A DNA stretch of 33,325 nt, from assembly GCA_013286325.1 (NCBI GenBank), contig JABDFZ010000027.1, positions 1-33,325 of the forward strand. The letters are read 5' to 3'. The stretch comes from Bacteroidota bacterium (GTDB taxonomy: Bacteria; Bacteroidota; Bacteroidia; Sphingobacteriales; Sphingobacteriaceae). How positions within the stretch are numbered: position 1 is the first letter of the stretch; every line of letters begins with the position of its first letter. Positions 25,457 through 31,365 of the stretch are shown piece after piece. Both the position numbers and the translations under genes were made by a program. Below the pieces are notes generated by a model. It made no database searches. It saw only the letters and a list, made by a program, of their open reading frames with translations, and was not told the DNA's origin.

Positions 25457-25857
25457 AAAAGATTTTTCTTGATAGTGATATTATACTGGATGCGCTATTA
25501 AAAAGGCCTGGACATTTTTTGCCGGCTATGAATATCATAAGCCTGGCAAACATCAATTTCAAATTGGTAACATCATCTGTCGTATTTGTTAATGTACATT
25601 ATTTTCTTGATAAATTTGACAGAGCAAGCAAATTTCCATTATTAATAAAACTTAGGTCCGTTATTTCAGTAATAGAAATAGGAGAAACCATAATAGATTT
25701 GGCATTGAAAAGTCGTCTGAATGATTTTGAAGATGCCGTTCAATATTTTGCAGCACTAAATGCCAATGTAGATGCCATCATTACAAGAAATATAAAAGAT
25801 TACAAACAAGCTTCTATACCGGTTTTAACAGCCGAACAATTTTTAAAAACACTATAA
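25453..25857 (+). CDS. PIN-domain toxin (VapC/PIN_3-like ribonuclease)
   Basis: 134 aa from a GTG start that overlaps the antitoxin stop by 4 nt. PIN domain landmarks: MKKIFLDSDIILDALLKRPG with Asp7 and Asp13, RLNDFEDAVQYFAA with Asp91, Glu93 and Asp94, and DAIITRNIKDYKQ with Asp116 in the TRNxxD motif. Such proteins are metal-dependent ribonucleases that block translation, often by cutting tRNA or rRNA; the target here is unknown. The acidic residue some VapC proteins carry near position 42 is replaced by a hydrophobic strand (TSSVVFVNVHYFL), as in PIN_3-type members. The TAA stop overlaps the pheS ATG (TAATG), so toxin translation may be coupled to pheS. The gene looks intact. Confidence 0.85.
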   Translation: MKKIFLDSDIILDALLKRPGHFLPAMNIISLANINFKLVTSSVVFVNVHYFLDKFDRASKFPLLIKLRSVISVIEIGETIIDLALKSRLNDFEDAVQYFAALNANVDAIITRNIKDYKQASIPVLTAEQFLKTL

Positions 25858-26891
25858 TGCAAGCCCAAATAGATCAATATACCACCGAAATAAATGCTTT
25901 TTCGCCAGCCAATGCTGAGGAGCTGGAAGCATTCCGGATAAAATTTTTAGGAACAAAAGGAATTATTAAAGACCTGTTTGAGCAATTTAAAAATGTTGGT
26001 CCTGAAGAAAAACGCACTTTCGGTAAAGTGCTTAACCAGTTTAAACAACTGGCCGAAGCAAAATATAACGAACTAAAAGAAGCTACGGATTTAGGACTTA
26101 AGACTCAAGACTTAGGCCTTGATCTAACTTTACCGGGTGATGGCTTTGCAGTAGGTTCCCGTCACCCGCTATCTTTGATCCGTACAGAGATCATTGATAT
26201 TTTTAAACGCTTAGGTTTTGTTGTAGCCGAAGGCCCAGAAATTGAGGATGACTGGCATAATTTCTCCGCTTTAAACTTCCCGGAAGAACACCCGGCGAGG
26301 GACATGCAGGATACTTTCTTTATCAAGAAAAATCATGGTAAGGATGATATAGCTTTGCGTACACATACCTCATCGGTACAGGTGCGGATGATGGAAAATG
26401 GCAAACCACCGTTCAGGGCTATTATGCCGGGCAGGGTTTACCGTAACGAAGCTATATCAGCACGTGCGCACTGCTTTTTTCACCAGGTTGAAGGCTTGTA
26501 TATTGATGAGAATGTTTCTTTCTCCGACTTGAAGCAAACGCTTTATCACTTTGTGCAGGAGCTTTATGGCGAGGGTACAAAGGTACGTTTTCGTCCGTCG
26601 TACTTCCCGTTCACAGAACCATCAGCTGAGATGGATATATCCTGCACTATTTGCAAAGGTGCAGGCTGTAACATGTGCAAGTACACTGGTTGGGTAGAAA
26701 TACTTGGCTGCGGCATGGTTGATCCCAACGTTTTGGAAAACTGCGGCATTGACAGCGCTAAATTTACCGGCTTTGCTTTTGGCATGGGTATAGAAAGAAT
26801 TGCCAACTTAAAATATGTTATACGTGATCTGCGTTTATTCTCTGAAAACGATGTTCGTTTTTTAAAGCAATTTCAGGCAGACATTATATGA
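25857..26891 (+). CDS. pheS: Phenylalanine-tRNA ligase alpha subunit
   Basis: 344 aa, normal PheS length. It is the catalytic subunit of the alpha2beta2 enzyme that charges tRNA-Phe. An N-terminal coiled-coil region (about 1-90, KFLGTKGIIKDLFEQF) binds tRNA. Class II synthetase blocks are visible: GSRHPLSLIRTEIIDIFKRL, DMQDTFFIK, LRTHTSSVQVRMM, YRNEAISARAHCFFHQVEGL (motif 2) and GFAFGMGIERIANLKY (motif 3). A cysteine cluster CTICKGAGCNMCKYTGWVEI sits before motif 3, as in many bacterial PheS. The ATG shares its first base with the PIN toxin stop (TAATG), and the 3' end overlaps the next gene as ATGA. pheT is not in the window. Confidence 0.97.
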   Translation: MQAQIDQYTTEINAFSPANAEELEAFRIKFLGTKGIIKDLFEQFKNVGPEEKRTFGKVLNQFKQLAEAKYNELKEATDLGLKTQDLGLDLTLPGDGFAVGSRHPLSLIRTEIIDIFKRLGFVVAEGPEIEDDWHNFSALNFPEEHPARDMQDTFFIKKNHGKDDIALRTHTSSVQVRMMENGKPPFRAIMPGRVYRNEAISARAHCFFHQVEGLYIDENVSFSDLKQTLYHFVQELYGEGTKVRFRPSYFPFTEPSAEMDISCTICKGAGCNMCKYTGWVEILGCGMVDPNVLENCGIDSAKFTGFAFGMGIERIANLKYVIRDLRLFSENDVRFLKQFQADII

Positions 26892-27301
26892 AGAAATTAT
26901 CACTGTTAACCATTCTTTGCGTGACCTTTTTTTCCTGCGGAAAGGGCGGAGATGCAATACCTAATGTTGGCGTAAATTTCCAGGCATCCATAACCGATCC
27001 GCGATTAAGCGCATTGCATGTGGCAGGTGGTGCAGTTTTAATAAGCGGATATGGTGTGGCGGGTTTAATACTTTATCGCGAACCCGACGGAACCTATGCA
27101 GCTTATGACCGTTGCAGCAGCTATATGCCACAAAACCATTGTGCTGTAACCCTCGATCCTTCTGGCTTTACAGTTACCGATCCGTGCAGCGGATCGAAAT
27201 TCTCATTGGCAGACGGTACCCCGGTAAAGGCTCCTGCTACACGGGCTTTGAAGGCATATAGTATAAATGTCAGTAATTTTGAGATATTTGTATCTAATTG
27301 A
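26888..27301 (+). CDS. Rieske-fold lipoprotein lacking normal cluster ligands
   Basis: 137 aa. Lipoprotein signal MKKLSLLTILCVTFFSCGKG (lipid Cys17), so periplasm-facing and membrane-anchored. The body resembles a small Rieske [2Fe-2S] fold: GLILYREPDGTYAAYDRCSS, then TVTDPCSGSKFSLADGTPVK and the end pattern APATRALKAYSI. In a true Rieske protein the boxes read CxH and CxCH. Here they are C-S-S and D-P-C-S-G-S, so both His ligands and one Cys are missing. The two remaining Cys could form the structural disulfide. A cluster is therefore unlikely, and the function is unknown. It overlaps pheS by 4 nt (ATGA), and the TetR gene starts 3 nt after it, so all three are probably co-transcribed. Confidence 0.75.
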   Translation: MKKLSLLTILCVTFFSCGKGGDAIPNVGVNFQASITDPRLSALHVAGGAVLISGYGVAGLILYREPDGTYAAYDRCSSYMPQNHCAVTLDPSGFTVTDPCSGSKFSLADGTPVKAPATRALKAYSINVSNFEIFVSN

Positions 27302-27304
27302 TAC

Positions 27305-27886
27305 ATGGAAGCCGATAAAATAAAAGAAAGCATTAAGCGGGCAGCGCAAGACCTGTTCCGGAAATTCGGTTATCATAAAACCAGTGTTAACGAAATAGCC
27401 AAACGGGCCAAGATAGCCAAAGCCACTATTTATAAATATTTTAACAGCAAGGAGGATGTTTTGCATTCGTTGCTGATGGATTATATTAAATTAAGTGTTG
27501 ACGACCTGATCCATCAAAACACTCCTGAAATGGATGAGGAGGCACATTTAAATATCCTCATCATGAAAACCTGCCGACTCAGCTATACTGTGTGTAATGA
27601 GTTTATAGGCTGGGATTTTATCCGCGAATCAACCAACTCCCAGGATTTTTTAAAGAACCTTTCGAATGAGCTGGAAGAAATGCTGGTAAGCGTTTTTTCG
27701 CAGCTTAGCGGTATCCGTAAACACGAAACCTATTTGCAGCGCCTGCGTTTTTTAATAAAATGCAGCAAAAGCATTGTGTTCAGCTTTGCCTTTACCTCGG
27801 TAAGCGACTCGGATGTGCGTAAAAATTTTGTTTCATTTCAGAAAGAAATTCTTCCCTACCTGGTTAAGGCAGCAATTACCATCTAA
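27305..27886 (+). CDS. TetR/AcrR family transcriptional regulator
   Basis: 193 aa. The N-terminal TetR helix-turn-helix is clear at about 8-52: AAQDLFRKFGYHKTSVNEIA, KRAKIAKATIYKYFNSKEDV. The all-helical C-terminal domain (about 60-193) is the ligand-binding and dimerisation part and has no recognisable ligand signature. It follows the Rieske-fold lipoprotein by 3 nt, so it seems to be part of the pheS transcript. No efflux pump or other typical target lies directly downstream, so its regulon is unknown. The TAA stop is followed at once by a dispersed repeat copy (27887-27918). Confidence 0.93.
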   Translation: MEADKIKESIKRAAQDLFRKFGYHKTSVNEIAKRAKIAKATIYKYFNSKEDVLHSLLMDYIKLSVDDLIHQNTPEMDEEAHLNILIMKTCRLSYTVCNEFIGWDFIRESTNSQDFLKNLSNELEEMLVSVFSQLSGIRKHETYLQRLRFLIKCSKSIVFSFAFTSVSDSDVRKNFVSFQKEILPYLVKAAITI

Positions 27887-27918
27887 TTTCGGAAGTCGGA
27901 ATTTCGATTTCGGAATTG
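27887..27918 (+). repeat. Dispersed TTCGGAAGTCGGAATTTCG repeat, copy D
   Basis: Starts with the base after the TetR TAA. It matches copy A (7251) closely: TTTCGGAAGTCGGAATTTCG then ATTTCGGAATT. This is the cleanest copy in the window. Confidence 0.7.
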
Positions 27919-27965
27919 TTAAGTTATCGTCATAGATACTCAAAGCAAAAAACTTCTAAATAAAA

Positions 27966-28016
27966 TTTGCATAATCAATTTAAAAACATTTACTTTGAAT
28001 AACAAAGTACTTTTAA
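27966..28016 (+). promoter_or_regulatory. Promoter and palindromic operator of the regulator operon (site 1)
   Basis: TTTG (27966-27969) and TTACTTTG (27990-27997, one mismatch to TAnnTTTG) are 20 bp apart, good Bacteroidota spacing. The palindrome ACTTTG-AATAA-CAAAGT (27992-28008) overlaps the -7 box and is extended by a second palindrome AAAGTACTTT (28004-28013). The block 27992-28016 matches site 2 (28955-28979) at 23 of 25 positions. It ends one base before the GTG start at 28017, so the leader would be very short. Confidence 0.75.
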
Positions 28017-28637
28017 GTGGAAGAAAAAGAAATTCAAAATGAACTGGCCTCCATCCGCAGCCTGATGGAGCGTTCATCAAAGTTCATATCCCTAAGCGGC
28101 CTCTCCGGAATATTGGCAGGAGTATATGCACTAATTGCTGCTGGCTTAGCATATAACATAGTTTACAGCGGAAGCTCAAGGGTTTATACAAGAATAAACC
28201 TTCATACAGATCCGGTCCCACTATACAATTTAATCGCTATAGCAGCCGTTACGTTGCTGCTATCGGTAGTTACCGGGGTGATATTAACAACCAAAAAGGC
28301 GAAACGAAAAGGCCAGCCGGTTTGGGGGAAAATAAGCCAGTCATTATTGTTTCACATGGCCACACCCTTAGTAACAGGAGGAATAGTTATACTTATCTTT
28401 CTTTTCCGTGGCTATTACGGTATTGTGGGGCCAACCTCACTCATCTTCTATGGCCTCTCCCTGGTAAGCGCAAGTAATTTTACTTTTACCATGGTAAAAT
28501 ACCTTGGCATTTGCGAGATAATTTTAGGGTTAATTGCCGCTTGCTTACCCGGCTATGGTTTGTTATTTTGGGCGATTGGTTTTGGCGTGCTGCATATTGT
28601 ATACGGCAGCATGATGTACTTAAAATACGATAGGTGA
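28017..28637 (+). CDS. Multi-pass membrane protein of a creD-type operon
   Basis: 206 aa from a GTG start. An N-terminal cytoplasmic helix (EEKEIQNELASIRSLMERSS) precedes about five to six membrane segments: GLSGILAGVYALIAAGLAY (28-46), LIAIAAVTLLLSVVTGVIL (74-92), MATPLVTGGIVILIFLF (about 118-135), VGPTSLIFYGLSLVSAS and two near 165-200. No catalytic motif was recognised. The gene overlaps the winged-helix regulator by 4 nt (GTGA) and lies under the operator shared with creD. Its role is unknown; it may be a membrane sensor or partner of the regulator. I know of similar proteins beside such regulators in other Bacteroidota. Confidence 0.75.
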   Translation: MEEKEIQNELASIRSLMERSSKFISLSGLSGILAGVYALIAAGLAYNIVYSGSSRVYTRINLHTDPVPLYNLIAIAAVTLLLSVVTGVILTTKKAKRKGQPVWGKISQSLLFHMATPLVTGGIVILIFLFRGYYGIVGPTSLIFYGLSLVSASNFTFTMVKYLGICEIILGLIAACLPGYGLLFWAIGFGVLHIVYGSMMYLKYDR

Positions 28638-28939
28638 AAGTCCCCTTTGATAAACTTGACAAAGCATTTGAGAACCGGCTGAGGTTACAGATCATGAGCG
28701 TGCTGATGGTGAACGACCGCTATGATTTTAACTCTCTTAAAGAACTGTTGAACACTACCGACGGTAACCTGGCATCGCATCTGAAAGGGCTGGAGAAAGA
28801 GGAATACATCATTGTACATAAAACATTTTTAGGGCGAAAGCCAAATACTACTTATGAATCGACAGAAAGAGGAAAAAAAGCATTTAAACAGCATTTGGAT
28901 GCTTTGGAACAATTAATTAAACAACAAAAGAGTAGCTAA
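28634..28939 (+). CDS. Winged-helix transcriptional regulator (PF13601-like)
   Basis: 101 aa from a GTG overlapping the previous stop. The whole protein is one winged helix: FENRLRLQIMSVLMVNDRYD, FNSLKELLNTTDGNLASHLK (recognition helix region), GLEKEEYIIVHKTFLGRKPN (wing, with a basic tip), then a dimerisation helix (TERGKKAFKQHLDALEQLIK). It belongs to the MarR/ArsR-like group typical of Bacteroidota operons containing creD. It lacks metal-binding Cys and any ligand domain. It is the obvious candidate to bind the near-identical palindromes before 28017 and before creD (28990), and so to control itself and creD. Repression rather than activation is inferred because site 1 overlaps the -7 box. 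Confidence 0.88.
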   Translation: MKVPFDKLDKAFENRLRLQIMSVLMVNDRYDFNSLKELLNTTDGNLASHLKGLEKEEYIIVHKTFLGRKPNTTYESTERGKKAFKQHLDALEQLIKQQKSS

Positions 28940-28954
28940 TTTTTTTATCCACAC

Positions 28955-28979
28955 ACTTTGAAATACAAAGTACTTTTAA
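28955..28979 (+). promoter_or_regulatory. Palindromic operator in front of creD (site 2)
   Basis: ACTTTG-AAATA-CAAAGT followed by ACTTTTAA. It differs from site 1 (27992-28016) only by a TA/AT swap in the spacer, and it ends 10 nt before the creD ATG. The conserved downstream half AAAGTACTTT gives a third half-site. Confidence 0.75.
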
Positions 28980-28989
28980 ATAAACAATC

Positions 28990-30339
28990 ATGACAGAACA
29001 AATTGAAGAAAAACGTGGCTTTATGCACTGGTTAAAGGAATCGGTAACCGTAAAGCTGGCCTTTATTGGGTTTCTTATTCTGGTGCTCCTAATCCCTTCA
29101 TCACTGGTGGAAAACCTGATCAGAGAACGAGCAACGCGACAGGAAGAAATGATGAAGGATGTATCAGATAAATGGTCGGCCAGCCAATTGATCCGGGGAC
29201 CAGTATTAACAATCCCGTATAAAAAGCATGTTAAATACCTGGACGATTCGCAGAAGGAAGCGGAGAAAGATGTGATGGAGAATTTGTACGTATTGCCTGA
29301 TAACCTTCATATTAAAGCGGGGTTAAAGACAGAGATCCTGCATCGTGGAATATTTGACGTGGTGGTTTACAATACCATTGTAAGGGTTTCGGGGAATTTT
29401 GCACCTGCTGATCTAAACGCACTTAATTTATCGGCTACTCAACTGCTTCCAGAAAAAGCCCGCATCGCATTTAGCATTTCCGATTTGAAAGGCTTAAAAA
29501 CAAACCCTGTAATAAACGCAGCAGGACAATCGTCACAAGCCGAACCTATTTTTGACGCCCATTCTCCTTTTAACAGTGGCTTGCAGGCCAATGTTAACTT
29601 AACGACTAAAGCAGGTGAGATTCCTTTTGATTTTACGCTGGATTTAAAAGGCAGCCAGGAATTAAGCTTTTTACATCTTGGAAAAACAACCGATGTTGAA
29701 GCAAAAGGAAACTGGAGCAGTCCGAGTTTTGACGGACGTTATTTACCTGATACCCGCGTAGTAGTTAGCGGCGGATTCTCGGCAAAATGGCGCATGTTAT
29801 ATTATAACAGGCCCTACCCGCAACAATGGGTTGGTAATGATACTTTATTAAGTGATAATAAAAAGGAGGCCGATGCATCATTTGGTGTAAAGCTGCGCTT
29901 ACCGGTTGATCAGTATCAAAAAACTACGCGTACCAGCAAATATGCATTACTGATAATAATGCTGACATTCATTTCACTTTTTCTTACCGAGGTTATCCGT
30001 AAACAAAAGGTCCATGTATTTAATTACCTGCTAATAGGCGCTGCAATGATCATTTATTATTCGCTTTTGCTCTCGTTTTCTGAGCAAATTGGTTTTAACC
30101 CGGCTTACCTGGTAGCATCAGTTGCAACCGTAGGACTTATTACCACGTTTATTGGCTCCCTGCTTAAAAATCTGAACGCAGCCTTGCTCTTTGGTTTTAT
30201 TTTATCGGTGTTTTATGTTTTCATTTTTGTGATCATCCAGTTGGAAGATTTTGCACTGATAATTGGCAGCGTGGCCTTATTTATTATTGTAGGGATGCTG
30301 ATGTATTTCTCACGCAAGATCAATTGGGACAAGCAGTAA
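28990..30339 (+). CDS. creD: Inner membrane protein CreD
   Basis: 449 aa. One N-terminal membrane helix (VKLAFIGFLILVLLIPSSLV, about 21-40) is followed by the family's conserved stretch VENLIRERATRQEEMMKDVS and SQLIRGPVLTIPYKK. A large periplasmic domain covers about 80-315. Five C-terminal membrane helices come after about 317 (YALLIIMLTFISLFLTEVI and so on). CreD is an inner-membrane protein linked to envelope integrity and, in other bacteria, to colicin tolerance and beta-lactam response; its biochemical activity is unknown. In proteobacteria it is controlled by CreBC; here that pair is absent, and the winged-helix regulator with the operator at 28955-28979 seems to take its place. Confidence 0.92.
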   Translation: MTEQIEEKRGFMHWLKESVTVKLAFIGFLILVLLIPSSLVENLIRERATRQEEMMKDVSDKWSASQLIRGPVLTIPYKKHVKYLDDSQKEAEKDVMENLYVLPDNLHIKAGLKTEILHRGIFDVVVYNTIVRVSGNFAPADLNALNLSATQLLPEKARIAFSISDLKGLKTNPVINAAGQSSQAEPIFDAHSPFNSGLQANVNLTTKAGEIPFDFTLDLKGSQELSFLHLGKTTDVEAKGNWSSPSFDGRYLPDTRVVVSGGFSAKWRMLYYNRPYPQQWVGNDTLLSDNKKEADASFGVKLRLPVDQYQKTTRTSKYALLIIMLTFISLFLTEVIRKQKVHVFNYLLIGAAMIIYYSLLLSFSEQIGFNPAYLVASVATVGLITTFIGSLLKNLNAALLFGFILSVFYVFIFVIIQLEDFALIIGSVALFIIVGMLMYFSRKINWDKQ

Positions 30340-30356
30340 AACATATACAAAACGTG

Positions 30357-30391
30357 TTTAGCGATTGAACCTTTAAAGGATAGTCGCTAAA
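30357..30391. repeat. Hairpin between creD and the next gene
   Basis: TTTAGCGA (30357-30364) pairs perfectly with TCGCTAAA (30384-30391), and the loop contains a second palindrome CCTTTAAAGG (30370-30379). There is no T-run, so it is not a standard terminator. It could be an operator or an mRNA-stabilising stem in an otherwise continuous operon. Confidence 0.5.
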
Positions 30392-30418
30392 TATGTTATA
30401 CAAAGTAAAATATTAAAG

Positions 30419-30793
30419 ATGAAAACAGAGGCATCGATTTCAGCAAGGCAATGGTGGTTTCACAAAAGAATTACATACAACAAAGGGCTCATTATCGCTG
30501 GCATTGTCGCTTTCCTGCTGTATTGTATACTTGGCCAACTAATAATTGCACCGCGTGGAGATTTTGAGGTAACGTTGTTTACAACCTTTTTCCAGGGATT
30601 CGCTTATTTATTTATGATAGGAATTGCCAACGCTTTTTACTCTTTAGGATGGATCATGGATATATCGTTCAACAAAAACGATGATCTGCGTTTTAGGGAA
30701 AGGCTTTTTGCTTTAGGCTATTGGTTCTCTATTTCTTTACCTATTTTATTAATTCTTAGTATAATGATCAGATTTCTTATTTGGGGGGAATAA
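30419..30793 (+). CDS. Small integral membrane protein, unknown function
   Basis: 124 aa, with three to four hydrophobic segments: LIIAGIVAFLLYCILGQLII (about 25-44), TTFFQGFAYLFMIGIANAFY (about 56-75) and WFSISLPILLILSIMIRFLI (about 101-120). The loop between the second and third is charged (FNKNDDLRFRERL). No known family was recognised. It starts 80 nt after creD on the same strand and may belong to the same envelope-stress unit. Confidence 0.7.
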   Translation: MKTEASISARQWWFHKRITYNKGLIIAGIVAFLLYCILGQLIIAPRGDFEVTLFTTFFQGFAYLFMIGIANAFYSLGWIMDISFNKNDDLRFRERLFALGYWFSISLPILLILSIMIRFLIWGE

Positions 30794-30866
30794 AACGAAT
30801 AAAAGTTGAAGTATCGGCAACCTCAAATGAATTAAAGAAAATTTAACAAAAAAAACATAATACCAA

Positions 30867-30898
30867 TTTGGTTTTTGGTATATAATTACTTTAATTTG
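30867..30898 (+). promoter_or_regulatory. Putative promoter of the 35-aa small ORF
   Basis: TTTG (30867-30870) is followed after 20 bp by TTAATTTG (30891-30898), one mismatch from TAnnTTTG. Transcription would start around 30905, about 13 nt before the ATG at 30918. Confidence 0.55.
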
Positions 30899-30917
30899 CA
30901 TTAAAAGTCATTTTATC

Positions 30918-31025
30918 ATGAGCAGAGAGCTACTTGAATTTTCGGACATGATTGATGCGCAATTTGATATAACAGTAGTTGAGCCGGATGATTTTTGGCA
31001 AATGATAATAAATATGTTTATCTGA
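30918..31025 (+). CDS. Putative small protein (35 aa)
   Basis: I translated ATG-TGA at 30918-31025 as MSRELLEFSDMIDAQFDITV followed by VEPDDFWQMIINMFI. It is acidic, with an amphipathic hydrophobic C-terminus, no signal peptide and no Cys. Support comes from a well-spaced promoter-like pair just upstream and a strong hairpin (31048-31069) shortly after the stop, which together frame a compact gene. It matches no family I recognise. It may be a small regulatory or leader peptide, or a chance ORF. No other gene is seen in the 572 bp gap 30794-31365. Confidence 0.4.
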   Translation: MSRELLEFSDMIDAQFDITVVEPDDFWQMIINMFI

Positions 31026-31047
31026 TTGTGGATTACTTACCCCTCCG

Positions 31048-31069
31048 TTAACTGTGTCCACACAGTCAA
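31048..31069. repeat. Hairpin after the small ORF
   Basis: GTTAACTGTGT-CC-ACACAGTCAAC: seven perfect pairs plus three more after one mismatch. It could end the small transcript, although only a weak T-run (CATTTTGC) follows. It resembles the next hairpin at 31125 (CTGTG/CACAG). Confidence 0.5.
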
Positions 31070-31124
31070 CCACAACTCATTTTGCCCGAATTAAACCAGA
31101 TGTTTGTTAAGACTTGTGCTGAAG

Positions 31125-31146
31125 AAGTCTGTGAGGACACAGACTT
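31125..31146. repeat. Second CTGTG/CACAG hairpin
   Basis: AAGTCTGTG-AGGA-CACAGACTT, a perfect 9 bp stem with a 4 nt loop. It shares the CTGTG core with 31048-31069, about 75 bp away. Together they look like paired REP-type units. Confidence 0.6.
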
Positions 31147-31213
31147 TGGGTGAGGGATTGACGTGAATATTGCTTGTATAGTTTACTCACCCGGTCGTTG
31201 CTTCGCGCGACCT

Positions 31214-31243
31214 GCCCTCTCTTCCGCAAGCGGGAAAAGGGGC
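31214..31243. repeat. GC-rich REP-like hairpin
   Basis: An imperfect 14-pair stem (GCCCTCTCTTCCGC / GCGGGAAAAGGGGC) around an AA loop, preceded by GGTCG...CGACC (about 31192-31212). It stands out as GC-rich in AT-rich surroundings and resembles intergenic repeats I recall from related genomes. Confidence 0.5.
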
Positions 31244-31270
31244 TGAAAAATGAAAGCTCTATTAACATTG

Positions 31271-31342
31271 CAACTTTACAACCTTTCAACATTACAACAA
31301 CTACAACACTTACAACTTCTCCAACCCTTTACAACCTCCAAC
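31271..31342 (+). repeat. Quasi-periodic CAAC array upstream of rlmD
   Basis: CAAC begins at 31271, 31279, 31287, 31295, 31304, 31313, 31322, 31332 and 31339. That is nine units spaced 8, 8, 8, 9, 9, 9, 10 and 7 bp, with pyrimidine-rich or TTA spacers. The array ends just before the rlmD -7 box at 31351. Confidence 0.7.
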
Positions 31343-31350
31343 AAAACCCC

Positions 31351-31358
31351 TACCTTTG
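31351..31358 (+). promoter_or_regulatory. Putative -7 promoter element of rlmD
   Basis: TACCTTTG is an exact TAnnTTTG match, 15 nt before the ATG at 31366. A TTTA at 31328-31331 could be the -33 element. This supports the ATG at 31366 over any upstream start, because upstream codons run through repeat DNA. Confidence 0.65.
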
Positions 31359-31365
31359 CAGGCTG

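Noticed and set aside
25857..27886. Phage or integrative element around the toxin-antitoxin pair
   Set aside because: No integrase, transposase, attachment repeat or tRNA was found nearby. The flanking genes are ordinary housekeeping genes in tight overlap.
31271..31342. CAAC array as a CRISPR
   Set aside because: The units are only 4 bp with 3-6 bp spacers, and there are no cas genes. No CRISPR-like array was seen anywhere in the window.
31174..31365. In-frame N-terminal extension of rlmD by 64 codons
   Set aside because: It runs through the GC-rich hairpin and the CAAC array, gives low-complexity residues, and lies upstream of an exact -7 box at 31351. The TRAM domain begins right after the ATG at 31366.
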